A DNA stretch of 64,000 nucleotides from Paramecium octaurelia (Eukaryota; Ciliophora; Oligohymenophorea; Peniculida; Parameciidae). The translations under genes and the position numbers were made by a program. Shown piece after piece: positions 1 to 11,940 of the stretch. Location: NCBI GenBank assembly GCA_905182995.1, contig CAJJDP010000087.1:242829-306828 (forward strand). Direction: 5' to 3'. Within the stretch, counting starts at the first letter, position 1. Each line of letters starts with the position of its first letter. The notes beneath the pieces were generated by a model, which was given only the letters and a program-made list of their open reading frames with translations, ran no database searches and was not told where the DNA came from.

Positions 1-385
1 GAATACTTCCTTACTTAAGATTCACAAAAACATCAGCTCCTAGCTTTACTGTTCCAATAGAAGAAACAGTTAACTTTTTCTTAATGCCATACTTGGGCAA
101 AGCTACATTATTAATATATTTATTACTATCAACTTTACTTTCTGATTGCTAAAATACTTTACATTATTATCCTGTCTAATCATCTTAAGGAGTCAAACCC
201 TAAGGAGATTCTGCAATGACTTCAAAGTCTTCATATTGTTCCTTTATCTCTTGAACATTGTCCAATCCAACATATTGATCATTGTTCACACTTTTCTTAG
301 ATAATGTATGTAGACTCCCTTTCACATCTAATACTATTTCGTTTGTTATCTGTTTCTATGGATATGAACAGCACGAAGCTCCCAT
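1..385 (-). CDS. Partial gene: hypothetical protein with acylation-type N-terminus MGASCC
   Basis: Open minus-strand frame from an ATG at 385-383 that runs off the left edge with no TGA (about 128 codons seen). It begins MGASCCSYPQ. Gly2 with Ser/Cys at positions 4-6 is the classic pattern for N-myristoylation followed by palmitoylation, so a membrane-attached cytosolic protein is inferred. The remainder is hydrophilic, with several TAA/TAG-encoded glutamines, and shows no domain I recognise. The next gene on the same strand ends only about 50 nt upstream. The frame is clear; the function is unknown and the C-terminus lies outside the window. Confidence 0.7.
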
Positions 386-436
386 CTTATAATAATATTT
401 TTAATAAATAATTGAAACATCATAATAGTTAATAAT

Positions 437-1111
437 TCACCCCATCATTGATTTCCTCAAATATTTCATTGAAAAATTCTTCTTTAATGCGTGTGCTGCT
501 CTGAGATCCATCTATTTTGGTATTGACATAGTAGTTATTTTCGATTTAATCAAGGATTCTCTTTTCATTTAGCTTTGGCTTTGTTTTTCCTTAACTTAAT
601 CTTACCATTCGACATTTCTTTCATACATAGGTTTTCTTCTGTCAAATATATCTTGAGTCGTTTTGAGAATTTTGGGTGAGAAAGTGCACTCGATCAATTC
701 TTATTCAAGTTTCAGTGTTTGTGAATCCACATTCAGAGCTCCTTCTTTATTAATGTTTCTTGTAGAATGATTTATTTAAGAGACATTTAATCTAGCAGAT
801 AGTAGACGAGATGTTTATGATAATTGAGGTTGAAAAGTGCATTTCTTTTTGAATTCCTCTTCCAATTTAAGTGACAGATAGTCTTATTTCTCTTGTTTAT
901 GCTTTAAAAAATTTATTCCTGATTGATACATATCACTATTTGGTCGAACTCTCTATGATTTAATCTCGTTTTAACTGATTAATTCAGATCCTGAAAAGTA
1001 TTTTTATTTGAGATATTTTTGCTTATTTAATGATGATATCGTATGCTTTTCATGAAAATTTGATGTCGACAATAAGCTTAAACTAGCCTCATCATAAATA
1101 TTGATATTCAT
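437..1111 (-). CDS. Hypothetical charged protein with CTFxPxx motifs
   Basis: Read from ATG 1111-1109 (MNINIYDEASLSLL...). The frame stays open about 224 codons to TGA at 439-437. It carries two copies of a CTF-x-P-x pattern (CTFQPQL, CTFSPKI), each in a charged, coiled-coil-like context (LKLEEEFKKK; MYERNVEWQDQ), a repeat style I have met in large ciliate proteins but cannot name. The last third is uncertain. From about 560 downward the neighbouring frame (ending at TGA 422-420) looks more protein-like, reading KEEFFNEIFEEINDG, so a small intron near 570-600 may switch frames. No enzyme motif is visible. Confidence 0.55.
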
Positions 1112-1890
1112 TAATTAAAATATTATTATTCAATAGAGGCAAATTAGATGATACATATAATTTGAAGAAACATGATATCTCCATTCTATGAAAAGGGATT
1201 ACTTAAAGAAACGCAAACAATTTTGTAAGAAATAAATAAATCAAATCTGGTTATGTAATTTAAGAACATTCGGTATTAAATCTATACTCACTTATTAAAT
1301 ACAGTTAGTACTAACTAGCAATTATTTTGATGAATGAATAAGAAATTAACGTTTTGAACATAATGATAATAATATATGATTTTTATCATTATTTTGCTTG
1401 GTAGTTGTAGTTTTCCATTTAATTATATTTCATATATATTTTATGTAATGAATTGCAATCAAATTTTGATAGAACTTAAATTGAATTGACATATGAAATA
1501 ATTTTTGATGATTGCTATCAATAAGTAGTAGTATTGTACCAAAATTAATGTATTCTAAGTTAATTAGTCTATACTGATTGTAGAGAGTGTGAATATTAAT
1601 TGTCTAACTGATTATTCGATAATATTTTATACATCTAGAGTGTAGAATTTAATAACGAATTTTTTATATTTATCGTGCTTGTAGAGTGGTTCAATTGTAT
1701 TATAATTTTGGTTTAATAAATTTAAGATTAATGGGGAGGGCTGGGTATAAATATTAGGTTTCTTAATTGAACTTTATTATGAATAATTATATATATTAAA
1801 TCAAAAAACAAAAAGAATAGATGACAACTACTCTTCCTTTTATATCGAAGAATAAGAACTAGTATTGAATTTAAAAATAGTAGTGTGGAA
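1112..1890. other. AT-rich intergenic stretch
   Basis: Divergent spacer between the minus gene ending upstream and the plus gene at 1891, so it should hold two promoters. It is very AT-rich with many short TA runs. The only open stretch is a 49-codon plus-strand ORF at 1188, which I do not consider a gene. Confidence 0.6.
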
Positions 1891-3193
1891 ATGAAGGCAG
1901 TAACTTGGTAAAAGGACTCTCATGGACTCTTTGATTATGAGACCAAATCTTTAAGCGTTAAAAAGCATAGAGTCGAAGGATCGTGTAAAGTCTGCAGAGA
2001 AGGTTTGATAAGTCGATTTATAATTAGACAACGAGATAGTTATTTAGGAAGGCAAAAATAAAGATGAAGCACACATGCCATTAACATCCATATAAGCTTA
2101 AGGAGGTAATATTAAAAATGATTTTGAGACTAATATTTTATATCACCTAATCAAAGTTCAACAGAGAATGACAATTATTTGATTGTTCGTAGTTTAAAAA
2201 ATGCAGATGGAGTGTAGAAGGTACGAATCTATATTTTATACGATAGGGTTACACTTTATAGGAAGGGGACTTGTTGAAATTGGGTAGAGTAGAGTATCAT
2301 GTCATTGAGATTCGAGATGCAAAGGGATAAATCAGATCAGTGAAGGACGTTTTCTAGTCGGAAGCAAAGTTGGCCCCACCATTGGAAGGTGGTGTTGCTA
2401 AACAATGCAAAATATGTTTGCTAGAGGAGGAAACCCCCGAAGATCCCTTTATAACACCTTGCAAATGTAATGGAAGTTGTGCCTATGTGCATTTCAATTG
2501 TCTCAAACATTGGTTGGACAGCAGGGGATATAAGAAAGAGTCTGGCAACACAATTTCTTACAGATGGAAAAAGTAATCACAATTAATTCTAAAATTGTAG
2601 ATTAGAATGCGAAGTTTGTTAGGAATTGCTGCCTTAACAAATAAGATTCAAAGGGAAGGTACTGGATTTGGCATCTCTGGAAAGGCCCAATCAACCATAT
2701 ATTATATTGGAAAATACACAAATTTCTGAAAAGGATAAGAAGGCTCAAAGAGGAATATATTTGATAAAAGGGACAGCTGATGATTAGGTGAAATTGGGTC
2801 GTGGTCATCAATGTGAAATTCGTATATCAGATATCTCAGTGTCAAGACTTCATGCATTTATTAAATATGAGAAAGGCAATTTTGTTATCATTGACAACAA
2901 CAGTAAGTTTGGTACTTTAGTTCGATTATCAACACCATATCTTATCTGTATGGATAAAATTGCAATTCAAGTATGATTAATGATTTAGAGACTTTTAGGT
3001 TGGAAGAACAGTGTTGACATTTGTTATGAAATCTTTTTCAAGTTTTAATACAAATACTCATGCTGGAATTGCAGCTCTACACAATGGAGAATAAGGCAGA
3101 ATAATGGTTTAGACTGGGTTTTAAGCAGGTAGTAACAAAACCTAGTCGATTAACAATAACTAAAAAAAGCATGACAAGCACACTGGATAATGA
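1891..3193 (+). CDS. RING-CH (RINGv) plus FHA domain protein, putative E3 ubiquitin ligase
   Basis: 390 aa in six exons; introns 2003-2027, 2106-2128, 2221-2246, 2573-2600 and 2971-2998. Residues about 147-209 form a C4HC3 RING-CH finger: CKIC, then PCKCNGSC, VHFNC, and the closing pair LECEVCQE, which is only in frame after removing the 28-nt fourth intron. Residues about 265-330 are an FHA domain (KLGRGHQCEIR, ISVSRLHAF, IDNNSKFGT) for phosphothreonine peptides. Upstream, LQEGDLLKLGRVEY resembles a second, degenerate FHA edge. RING-CH proteins transfer ubiquitin and FHA domains read phosphorylation, so a phospho-directed ligase is inferred. There is no membrane segment, unlike MARCH proteins. 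Stop TGA at 3191-3193. Confidence 0.85.
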
Positions 3194-3375
3194 TATTTAT
3201 TTTAAATACAATCTACAAATACACTATATATGACTTCAATCATAATAAACATTCTATCAATCTCTAGGTCATGAATTCAATTCAAAATATCGATGGGAAG
3301 TACAGATATTGGGTGTATTTACTAAAATATATAAACACAATCATATAATATACATTTTTTGTAAATAATCAAACA

Positions 3376-4757
3376 ATGTCATTGAAAGACTTTAAGATGT
3401 TATCTAAACTAGGTAAATGACATTTACATAATAAAAGGCGATGGCGCTTTTTCAAGTGTTTATAAGGTAAGAAGGATTGAAGATCATCTTGAGTATGCTT
3501 TGAAAAAAGTTAATCTTAACAACCTATCTGATAAGGAAAAACAGAATGCCTTAAATGAAGTGAGAATTTTGGCATCGATACGTCATCAGAATATCATTAG
3601 CTATAAAGAAGCATTTCTTGACCCAACCAGTAATTCCTTATGGTAAATTATACTTTATTCATATTTCTCTAGTATCATTATGGAACTGGCTTCAGATGGA
3701 GACTTGTTATAAAAGATCAAAAAATACATTAAAGCAAATAGTTCCTTTAAAGAAGCAGAAATTTTTCGATATGCTTTTTAACTATTAAACGCTCTGAAAT
3801 CTCTCCACGAAATGAAAGTGATGCATAGAGATATCAAGAGCGCAAATGTTTTCATGATCAATAACGAAGTCAAATTAGGAGATATGAATGTATCTAAAGT
3901 TGCAAAGCAAGGCTTACTCTACACTTAAACTGGCACCCCCTATTATGCCAGTCCTGAAGTCTGGAAAGATCACCCCTACGACTGTAAATCTGATATCTGG
4001 TCATTGGGATGTGTTCTCTATGAAATGGCAGCCCTTAAACTTCCATTCCAGGCCGAGGATATGGATGGACTCTTCAAAAAAGTAGTCAAGGGTACTTCTT
4101 ATTCTTACATTAGGATTCTATCCAAAATTACCAGTTGCTTACTCCTTTGATCTATAAAACCTCATAAGGATGATGTTGTAAGTGTCAACAGCATTGAGAC
4201 CCACAGCTGCCTAATTATTAGAATTGCCCTTTTTCTAGAAATACAAGTTAAATACTCCAGATTCAACTGCTTAATTACTGAATACTATTTAATTTCCGAA
4301 AAACAAGAGTTACATTAACATATTCCCCAAGCCTAATTATAAATTTAAGACTGAATCAACTGATAAAACTGATCTGGAACAAGTGCATCGCAAAAGATAG
4401 GCAACGTTGGGAGGCAATGCTTCTATTTTCTCAAATCCCACTAGACTATCTTAATATGAAGAAAGCAGTAACATACTATATCTTAATTTAGATCATTAAT
4501 CCTAAATACCAATAAAACAAGAACGATTAGATTAAATTTAATTAAAATCGAATCGTCACTCTCTTGTTAAATTACTGTCTGATGGTTCATTGCCTCGTTC
4601 TAATAGCAAGGTCAACTCCAATAAAATCATTCAGGACAAGATCAAAAAACGATTGCCCATTCCAAACTTATTAGAGAATATGTCTCCGATACTCTGCAAA
4701 AAAAGTGTGAGAGTTGGAAATGATTCTAATTCTACAATGCTACCATAAATTGCTTGA
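3376..4757 (+). CDS. NEK (NIMA-related) serine/threonine kinase
   Basis: 434 aa; introns 3413-3437, 3643-3672 and 4092-4113. The kinase domain fills residues about 1-260: glycine loop LGDGAFSSVY split by the first intron, ATP lysine in YALKKV, catalytic loop MHRDIKSANV, activation segment TGTPYYASPEVW. The DFG position reads GDMNVSK; Asp is kept but Phe-Gly is Met-Asn, a variant I have seen as DLN in other NEK-like kinases, so activity is still plausible. A basic, Ser/Asn-rich tail of about 170 residues without clear domains follows. NEKs in ciliates act on cilia, basal bodies and cell size. The tail and the DMN variant distinguish this copy. Confidence 0.88.
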
Positions 4758-4823
4758 ATATTTAGTATTAAATAACTAATTTTAACGAATATATATATAT
4801 AAAATTAAATTGCCTTAAAATTA

Positions 4824-5661
4824 ATGCAAGAAATTGACTTGTTAAGGTTACATAGAGAAACGCTGAAGTATTTGGAAATCGAAAGCATCTTTAAACGCTT
4901 AACACAAACCTTCATCAATAAAATTTACAATCTTGTTAAAGACATTTTTGCTGAAGAACACAAATTCACAATTTAAGTATATTCATAACTGAAAATAGGA
5001 ATTATTGAAATTGGCTAATTATAAGGAAATTCCTCTCAAAGATTTCAAATTGGTCGAGCACTACAAACTCAATTCACAAATTTTCAAGACCAATCTATAA
5101 ACTATTTTTACTATTATCATCGACGATCTCTAAAATACATTCAATAAATAAATTATAATTGAGGAAAGATCAATTCTAGAACCCAGATTACTCACTTAAA
5201 TTGATGAAGAATCCCAAATCTGCTTTACTGAAAACTGTAATGAAATCTCTCAAGAATACTCAAAAACGCAAAGAGATGATGTTAAAACAGAAGAAGCCCC
5301 CTTAGTTAATGAAGAATCAAAATAAGTCTAGAAAATCCCATTAGCAAAATTGTTGTCATTCGACAAGATAACTAGTTTATCTGTAGCTAATTCCCCTAGG
5401 CATTCCAGAGAAAATAGTTTAACTACTAATACTTTTAGATAATCCAACAAACCAATCTAATAATTGATGCTGAATACTAATAATGGAACGAAAAAACAAA
5501 CTGTTACTCAACTAGCCAAAAATAAAAGCTTGGAATTAAAGTCCATAGCTGAAACCTTAATAGCTCAAAGCAAAATCAGTCCAAAAGGAAATCAAACTAT
5601 TATCTTTAATAATTTAATGTCAAAAATGAATAATCTGAAAGAAAATGTATCAAAACTATGA
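4824..5661 (+). CDS. Hypothetical protein, Ser/Asn-rich C-terminal half
   Basis: 271 aa, one intron at 4977-4998 (22 nt, GTA...TAG). Starts MQEIDLLRLHRETLKYLEI. The first ~110 residues look helical with regular Leu/Ile spacing. The rest is acidic and then rich in Ser, Asn and Lys (SVANSPRHSRENS), suggesting a disordered, possibly phosphorylated tail ending in a short helix (NNLMSKMNNLKENVSKL). I do not recognise the family. It begins 66 nt after the NEK kinase on the same strand; the next gene converges on it. Confidence 0.75.
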
Positions 5662-5762
5662 GATTAATTTACTATATATATAATGTTCTTTTAGAAATTT
5701 TATTTTATCTTAAGATTATTGTAAAAATGATATCCCCACTTTAATAATGAAATAAAGTATAT

Positions 5763-7007
5763 TCACCATTAAAAATTGCTTTCATTCTTAATATGCTTGA
5801 ATTGAGTCAAATACATCTCCTATTCATTTTGTTATGTAGTTTCCAATTATATTTTTTAAGATATCATTATATCTTTTAATTTTGGTATCTAATGATAATA
5901 AATATAAATTACTAAATCATTAGCTTTTTCAGTATTTTTTTATATTTGAATCTGTCCACCTCCATTCAGACATCCTAATGGACAAGCCATGATTTCAACG
6001 TATTTGTATTTACATGTTTTTGTTTTGATTTAAGAAATTAAATTTGCTATATTTTTTAAACCAAAAACACGAGCATAAATGCTTTATAATACCATTTCTT
6101 CATTGTAAATTGTAATTTCAATAAAATCTTTGTTCTTCCTAATGTTCTATTTGACAGTCCAATTTGGCATCACAGTACTTTAGATTATATAATCTAAGTA
6201 ATTGTTTGATGAAATATTATGATATTCTTAAAAATTGATCGCCATAGTTGAAAGTTGAATTTATTGAGGTGTAATCTATGATTTCTGAATGTAATCCTTT
6301 ATGTATTACTCAATCTCCCTAGTACTCAGAACAATATTGATGTCTTCACTATTTTCTTGTCTGACAGCTTCTAGCTTTTTGTCATAACATGGCATTATAG
6401 TAGCAATGTAATCGTGATTTTTCTTAAGGATTGCTCCAAAAATTTGTTATGGACTCTTAACCTTACTCATGTGATTAATTATAGATTCATCCAAGGTCTT
6501 TTCAGCATAACACACCCATCCTGGACATTCTGAACAAAGCAATGGTGTTATTTTTGTTTATTTGAACTCTTAAATTGAGTTATTAATAGCTATTTTCACG
6601 TACTCACTCATGTCATACAATTTAACATTCAATTCTTAGAATAGTTAATGCAAAATCGAATGCATTTCAGAATCTGTAAAGTTTAATACATAAGATAAGG
6701 AGGCTCTTGATTAAGGACTAATCCCAATTGCAGGATTTTGATGTTTTTTAATTGCTTACAAAAACTCATCAAGACTCTAGGTTTAAATTAATATAGTTTC
6801 TGCAGTAGTAACACATCCACTGCAAGCAAGACAATCTTGTAAAGAGACTTTAGCAACATTATTCTAATTTTTAATCAAATTAGGTTTTAATTAAATAGAA
6901 GGGTCATCAAGTTGAAGTTTTACATTTTTCATAAGTGGTTTGATACATTCTTAACTTGGTATTATGTAGTCACTAACTGAGGAAATTTTGATGGTGGAAG
7001 AAAACAT
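5763..7007 (-). CDS. NAR1: NAR1/IOP1, [FeFe]-hydrogenase-like cytosolic Fe-S assembly protein
   Basis: 414 aa, no intron. Starts MFSSTIKISSVSDYI..., the normal NAR1 beginning. All cluster-binding features are readable: N-terminal Cys in QECIKPLM, then CLACSGC (first Fe-S cluster), CSECPGW, the MPCYDKKLEAV block and the C-terminal MACPLGCLNGGG. These are the H-cluster-type cysteines that NAR1 uses to hold Fe-S clusters without hydrogenase activity. NAR1 works in the CIA pathway, linking the early scaffold to the CIA targeting complex that loads Fe-S clusters onto cytosolic and nuclear enzymes. The short C-terminus lacks a clear terminal Trp, seen in some CIA factors. Stop TGA at 5765-5763, convergent with the gene ending at 5661. 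Confidence 0.93.
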
Positions 7008-7084
7008 TGTTAATGATTTTATTAATTTATGTTCACCCATAGAGAGAAGAAATATAACTAATTATTAGATGGGTATAATTTCAT

Positions 7085-9110
7085 TCAGAAATTTTGCTAA
7101 TTGGCTCTTTGATTCCTACAAATGGCTAGAAATAAATGATAGATTAATACCGCATCCCAATGCTTGTTCTTCTCCATTTGGCTTATGATCCATCTTGATA
7201 GGGCATTTATCCTTGCCAGGACATTTAGGTAGTTTCTCTCTAGGGATTTTGGACACGTAATCTCCGTTACATTATCTCTTATGACAATCTTCACAAAAAT
7301 GAGTTGTCCCCCTTTGAGAATATGATAAATTTAATTGTTTACCAGCAAAACCACACAGCAATTTAACAACAAAACTTGCATTTGAATTCTATATAATCTT
7401 TTCCATGAACTTAGCATGTTTCTCCAACTGGTACTTCACAACAATTAGCACAAATCAATTCTTCGGGTTTATATTATTTATCGCCTTCATCCAAAGCTCT
7501 TTGACAATCTTTAGCACCTCCGAAATAAGGGTTTTTGCATTTGAAACATTGATAATAACAATAGATAGCCATAGCATACTCTTGGGGTTTCCCATAAAAC
7601 AATTCTCCTACTTTACTAACCTTATCATCTTTGTCCCTGTTTTCATATTTCAGTCTATCAAGAGATTTCTTCATGACATCTTAAAAGAGTTTAAAATAAT
7701 CATTCACTAGATTTTGTGGTAAAGATGGTTAGAATTCTAACCAAGTATTACAGAGAGGACACAAGCAGAACTTGAAAACAATTCTTGGTCCATTCCATTT
7801 CACATCTAGTCTCTTGAGAATACAGGTATAATGAAAGATCTATTATGAGAATACTGGATACATGACCGCACTTTGATTGGATAACAGGGGCATTCTTTAA
7901 CCCCTCTACAAAACATATATTACAATAGTCATCTCCTTTTTGTTCTCCTTTGCAGCAGTTTTCATTTAGACATGTAGAACATATCTATTCATTTTTGAAT
8001 CCTGGACAAGGATGTCTACATGCTAGTAACTTATTGCAAGCAAATTAGGCCTTTTCTTAGCATTCCTTTTCTTAACAGATATCCTACAAGGCTTCTGGTA
8101 CATTAGATTGAACATTATGAATTGGTTAATCACAATATCTACAACATCTAAATAATGTGTTAGAAATCGGAATTACTTTGAAGACTTTTTAATTTTGTAT
8201 TCTTCGCAATTCATACCTAAATGATAAGGGATGGCTTTGCATTCTTTGCATTGTTCAGTTTTACAGGCTGAATTGAAACACATGAATCTATTATTTAAGT
8301 AATGATCCACATATTTTCTAAGTTAATAAATACGATCTTAATACTATTGTAATTATTAATTTGTGACAGGATCTTTCAGAATTGTAATCGAACTGCCCTT
8401 CTCAAAAGCACCCCTTTCGGAACATGCTGAACATTTTACTATGTTGAATTGTCTTTCTAACATTACTGAGGAATATTAATCGTGTTTTTCTCTCCCAAGG
8501 ATTTACTTAAATATTACAGATACATAAATACTATTAAATCTTATTCTAACATTTGCTTTTTGCATAATTGGTTTGGACACTAAAATACTATATTAGTTTT
8601 ATAGTCTTTTTCTATCTATTTCATCAGGCAGGGTCTGCAGATCGGTTAGAAACAATGTTCGAAATATGTAATAATATCTGCATCAACATTTTTTGCGCAA
8701 ACTTCACATGTTTGTAGCTTTTGAAATTATCTGTAAGCGTTAAACACAGTTTCAGGTTGTGCTGGTGCTTACTAAGGTTTCTGACTGATTATGCTAAAAG
8801 TTTGTTTTTAAAATTGAAGTATAGGTCCATTCGTATATTCAGACGATTTCGTTATTGATGAGTTGAATACACGAATAGCGGGTGGGTTTAATATGCTATC
8901 TACTTTTTCAATGAAAATTAGAAACTCGCTTTTTAAGGCGATTAGGTGTTGCCTTTGCATTTATTCAAGCTAATATTATTGAAATGTTTAGAAGAATGGC
9001 GATGTCCTTTTATAATTTCCGCAATTCTTGATGTGATCTACCATACTTTGTTGATTTAGTTGAATTATTTGTTGGCAGAAACAATTGAAAGTTGACTGAT
9101 CTAACAACAT
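7085..9110 (-). CDS. RING/IBR protein with C-terminal MYCBP2/Highwire-type RCR domain, putative E3 ubiquitin ligase
   Basis: 630 aa; introns 7126-7150, 7312-7342, 7840-7861, 8148-8176 and 8506-8531. Order of domains: an N-terminal C-x-C...H-x3-C finger (FNCFC...DHIKNC), a RING1-like finger (TCEVCAKN, CRPCLMKQIEKDY, FQCPNQLC), an IBR-like segment (KCSACSERG, CKTEQCKECKAIPYHLGMNC), a CNKLLACRHPCPG knuckle, a second RING (YCNICFVEGL, KCGHIFHYTC, CLCPLC), then a tail matching the tandem-cysteine region of MYCBP2/Highwire/RPM-1: YYQCFKC, LICANC, YIEFKCKFCC, CWGTTHFCEDCH and LGCAICRN. In PHR proteins this RING-Cys-relay esterifies ubiquitin onto Thr. The two relay cysteines cannot be assigned by eye alone. 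PHR proteins are giant; here the module sits on a compact RBR-like body. Confidence 0.82.
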
Positions 9111-9433
9111 TGGAATCAAAATTTTGTTGAAGATTATATAAAAATTATTAATGGGAAAATCATATATAATCTATATCCTTTTAGATGTTATCAAATTGCA
9201 ATGTGATTTAGAAGGAAGCCCAATTATTTGAAATTCTATTAAAGCAAAGAAAAAACTAAATATGCTATGTACTAAAATACTCAACTCATGAGATCATTAT
9301 TCATCAATAATTTTAATCCTTAATTAATTTGAGGATACATGGAATGCCCATATATTACGGATTATTAATTTTGTACAAAAGCAAATCGGTTTATAAAATG
9401 TGAAAATTAACTGTTTAAAATTGTTATCGTAAA
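9111..9433. other. Intergenic spacer, AT-rich
   Basis: Lies between the start of the ligase gene and the stop of the TTLL12-like gene, both on the minus strand. No ORF or RNA gene recognised; it should contain the ligase promoter and the TTLL12 3' end. Confidence 0.6.
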
Positions 9434-11884
9434 TCAATTAAATATTTATATCATATTCTAGTTTTCCACACCAAAGAATAGGCATTCGAATAAATCATTA
9501 TAAAAGGTTGGCGTGTATTTACATGCTCTTGTGCAATCAGGAGAAAAGGTCATTTCTAATAATTTTGGTTAGAATCCATTGCTATCAATCATCAAATCCA
9601 TTCCATAAACACTTCTATTCTAATAAATAATCAATCACTCTTTTACCTTTGTGTAATTGGCCATATCTGGCTAATGAGTTCTCAAAGCAATGAATAACTG
9701 TCTAACCATTTCTTAAATTGACTCATATTATTTCTCCCATGTATGTGGATAATATTCCTTATTGAATTCCTCTATAAATTCATGCATAAAGACTTATGTC
9801 AATTTATGACCGTAATTCATAACAGTAAAATGTGTTTCATATATGGATAATGTACTAAAATATTATAAAATTAATTACTTGACATCTTCAGTATATGGAT
9901 TATTGGAAATTCTGATCCAAAATGTCTTATATAAGTAAACACTCAAGGGCTCAATTGATTTTAGAGCAACAATGAATCTCAAATCAAACTTTCTATTTCT
10001 CAATGTTAGAGGTCTTTCAATATATTTTTGAGCTAATTTTGGTCCTGTTTCAATCAACCTTAGTACAACATCTAAATTATTTGTCACTACCATATCCATA
10101 GATCTAGCCATATTAGGAGGCTTGATAATCCATAGGTTGTTTTGATGTTGGAGCTCTCTAGTTTTATATGCTCCCATGAATAAGGGCAATTGAGTTTGTA
10201 AATTAAATGTCTCCTATAGCCAAGGCACTTCGCCATAAGTACTTTAGATTGTATTAGCTAATTTCTCTTTAGATATGATGGCATACTCATGTGGGTATTG
10301 ATTAATAAATTTGTCAGCATACTTTTCATTGATGTCATCATGAACACCAGCACTAAAGAATACTAAATTGGCTTCATCTAAGTCCAACGTAAAAGATACA
10401 TAAGGCAATGTAAGGTTTTTGGTGACCATTTCTAAATCTGTTATGACTTTGACATTTTCCTTAGGTAAATATTCAATGGGTTTTGCTATTACATCAGGTT
10501 GAACAATCTTTAAATTGTGTAATTTGGTTTTGTATTCATTATATCCATTTAGAATAAAGTCATAAGGAATATCAAACCAAACATTCAATCTATATGAACG
10601 GAATTTGGCTTCATCAACACCTGGTAAGTAATCTCTAAAAATTGGTTATTCGTGAATATCTTTAATTGGGAATAGTATACTATAGGCAACAGCATCATCA
10701 TCTATTTTTCCATTTGGTAAATATAAAAATGGTACTACACTTACATTAGGTGTATCTGAATGTTAAATGCTAGATCCCAATTCATCCATTAAATACCAAA
10801 CTGCAGATTCATCCATTTAGTCGGTTGTTAATAATCTGTAATTGCCTGTCAATTTAAATAGATTTTGCTTGATTAATTAGATATCATTTTGTTCCTCCTT
10901 AGCTGGTGTATATGATTCATATCTAATATCTCTCTGGTTTACTAATCGTAAATATGGGGACACTGCATTTAATTTATTGGTTTTGTGTAACTCATACAAT
11001 ACTTCTTCAACTTCCAAATCACATGTCAAATATTCTACATTTGGAAGTAAACTGAAAAAGGCATTAACATCCTCTAAATCATTTAATTTAGTATTTTTGA
11101 TGTCCAAGACTCTTAATTTAGGGAACCAATTTGCAATCTACTTGACAGATTTCATTCTCAATACATTTCTGCCCGAGAGATTTAAATAGTTAAGTGGTTC
11201 TTAACTACTTGCCTTTTTTGTGTCAAAATCAGCTGTAACATATCTAATTACCCATTCAGTAGCATTTGATGTAAATGACAAATCCACTAGTTCTACTTGT
11301 GGACATTGTGCTTCAATAGATTATAGTAATTGTTCTTTGTCCTCTGCAACTGGATTGCCATTTAGCCATATTGCCTTAATTTATTTATGATTATTGAGGA
11401 AATGGATGACTTCTTCTATTTAAGCTATTTGATTTCCAAAGAAACTAATCGCGAATGTATCTTCTTTTGGTTTAACATCCTTCAATGTTTCTAATGCCAT
11501 TTCATCAAAGTCTTCAGTATGATAATACACCTTATCTATTTTGAATAATGGCTATTTTTTATTCTAATATTTAAGCATATTCTTCAGTCTGTCAACTTAT
11601 TTAATTGCTGTATGTAGTTCAGTGTATCTGAAACTCAGAGCATGATCAATCAAGAACACTTATTCATATGCTTTCAATGGCTTGGTGCATTACAATACAT
11701 ATGATTCTTGTTCTTGATCATCGACTATCTTGAAATATTCTCCTGCATCATATATTTTATTTTCCAATTTAGTTTTTAGTTATTATAATAACTCAACTTT
11801 AGGTGGGAAATTGATTCCTGCTAATTAGACTCCATGATTATTGTAAAATACTTCTAGTTCTCCTGTTAAATTCTAGAAATTCAT
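9434..11884 (-). CDS. TTLL12: TTLL12-like tubulin-tyrosine-ligase-family protein
   Basis: 799 aa with introns at 9620-9646 and 9855-9878. The N-terminal half is hydrophilic and then contains LRR-like strings (LNLSGRNVLRMKS, KLRVLDIKNTKLND). The C-terminal half is a TTL ATP-grasp-like domain: VWYLMDELGSS, SYRLNVWFDIPYDF, NLWIIKPPNMARSMD, AQKYIERPL, RKFDLRFIVALKS, HFTVMNYG, and the closing LLEMTFSPDCTRACKY. These are the TTLL12 signatures; human TTLL12 is a divergent family member linked to tubulin and histone modification. The 24-nt intron 9855-9878 is a multiple of three without a TGA, so its retention would add eight residues. I call it an intron because the homologous block is contiguous without it. 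Confidence 0.88.
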
Positions 11885-11940
11885 AAATTAATTTTTAATC
11901 TGAAATAATTTTTAAGAAATTCATAATATAAATTAAGAAG

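Noticed and set aside
1188..1337. 49-codon plus-strand ORF between the first genes
   Set aside because: Too short, low complexity and AT-driven; no supporting motif or neighbouring exon.
7405..7710. 101-codon plus-strand ORF rich in Phe/Ile
   Set aside because: Shadow of the minus-strand ligase gene, whose frame here matches the MYCBP2 tail.
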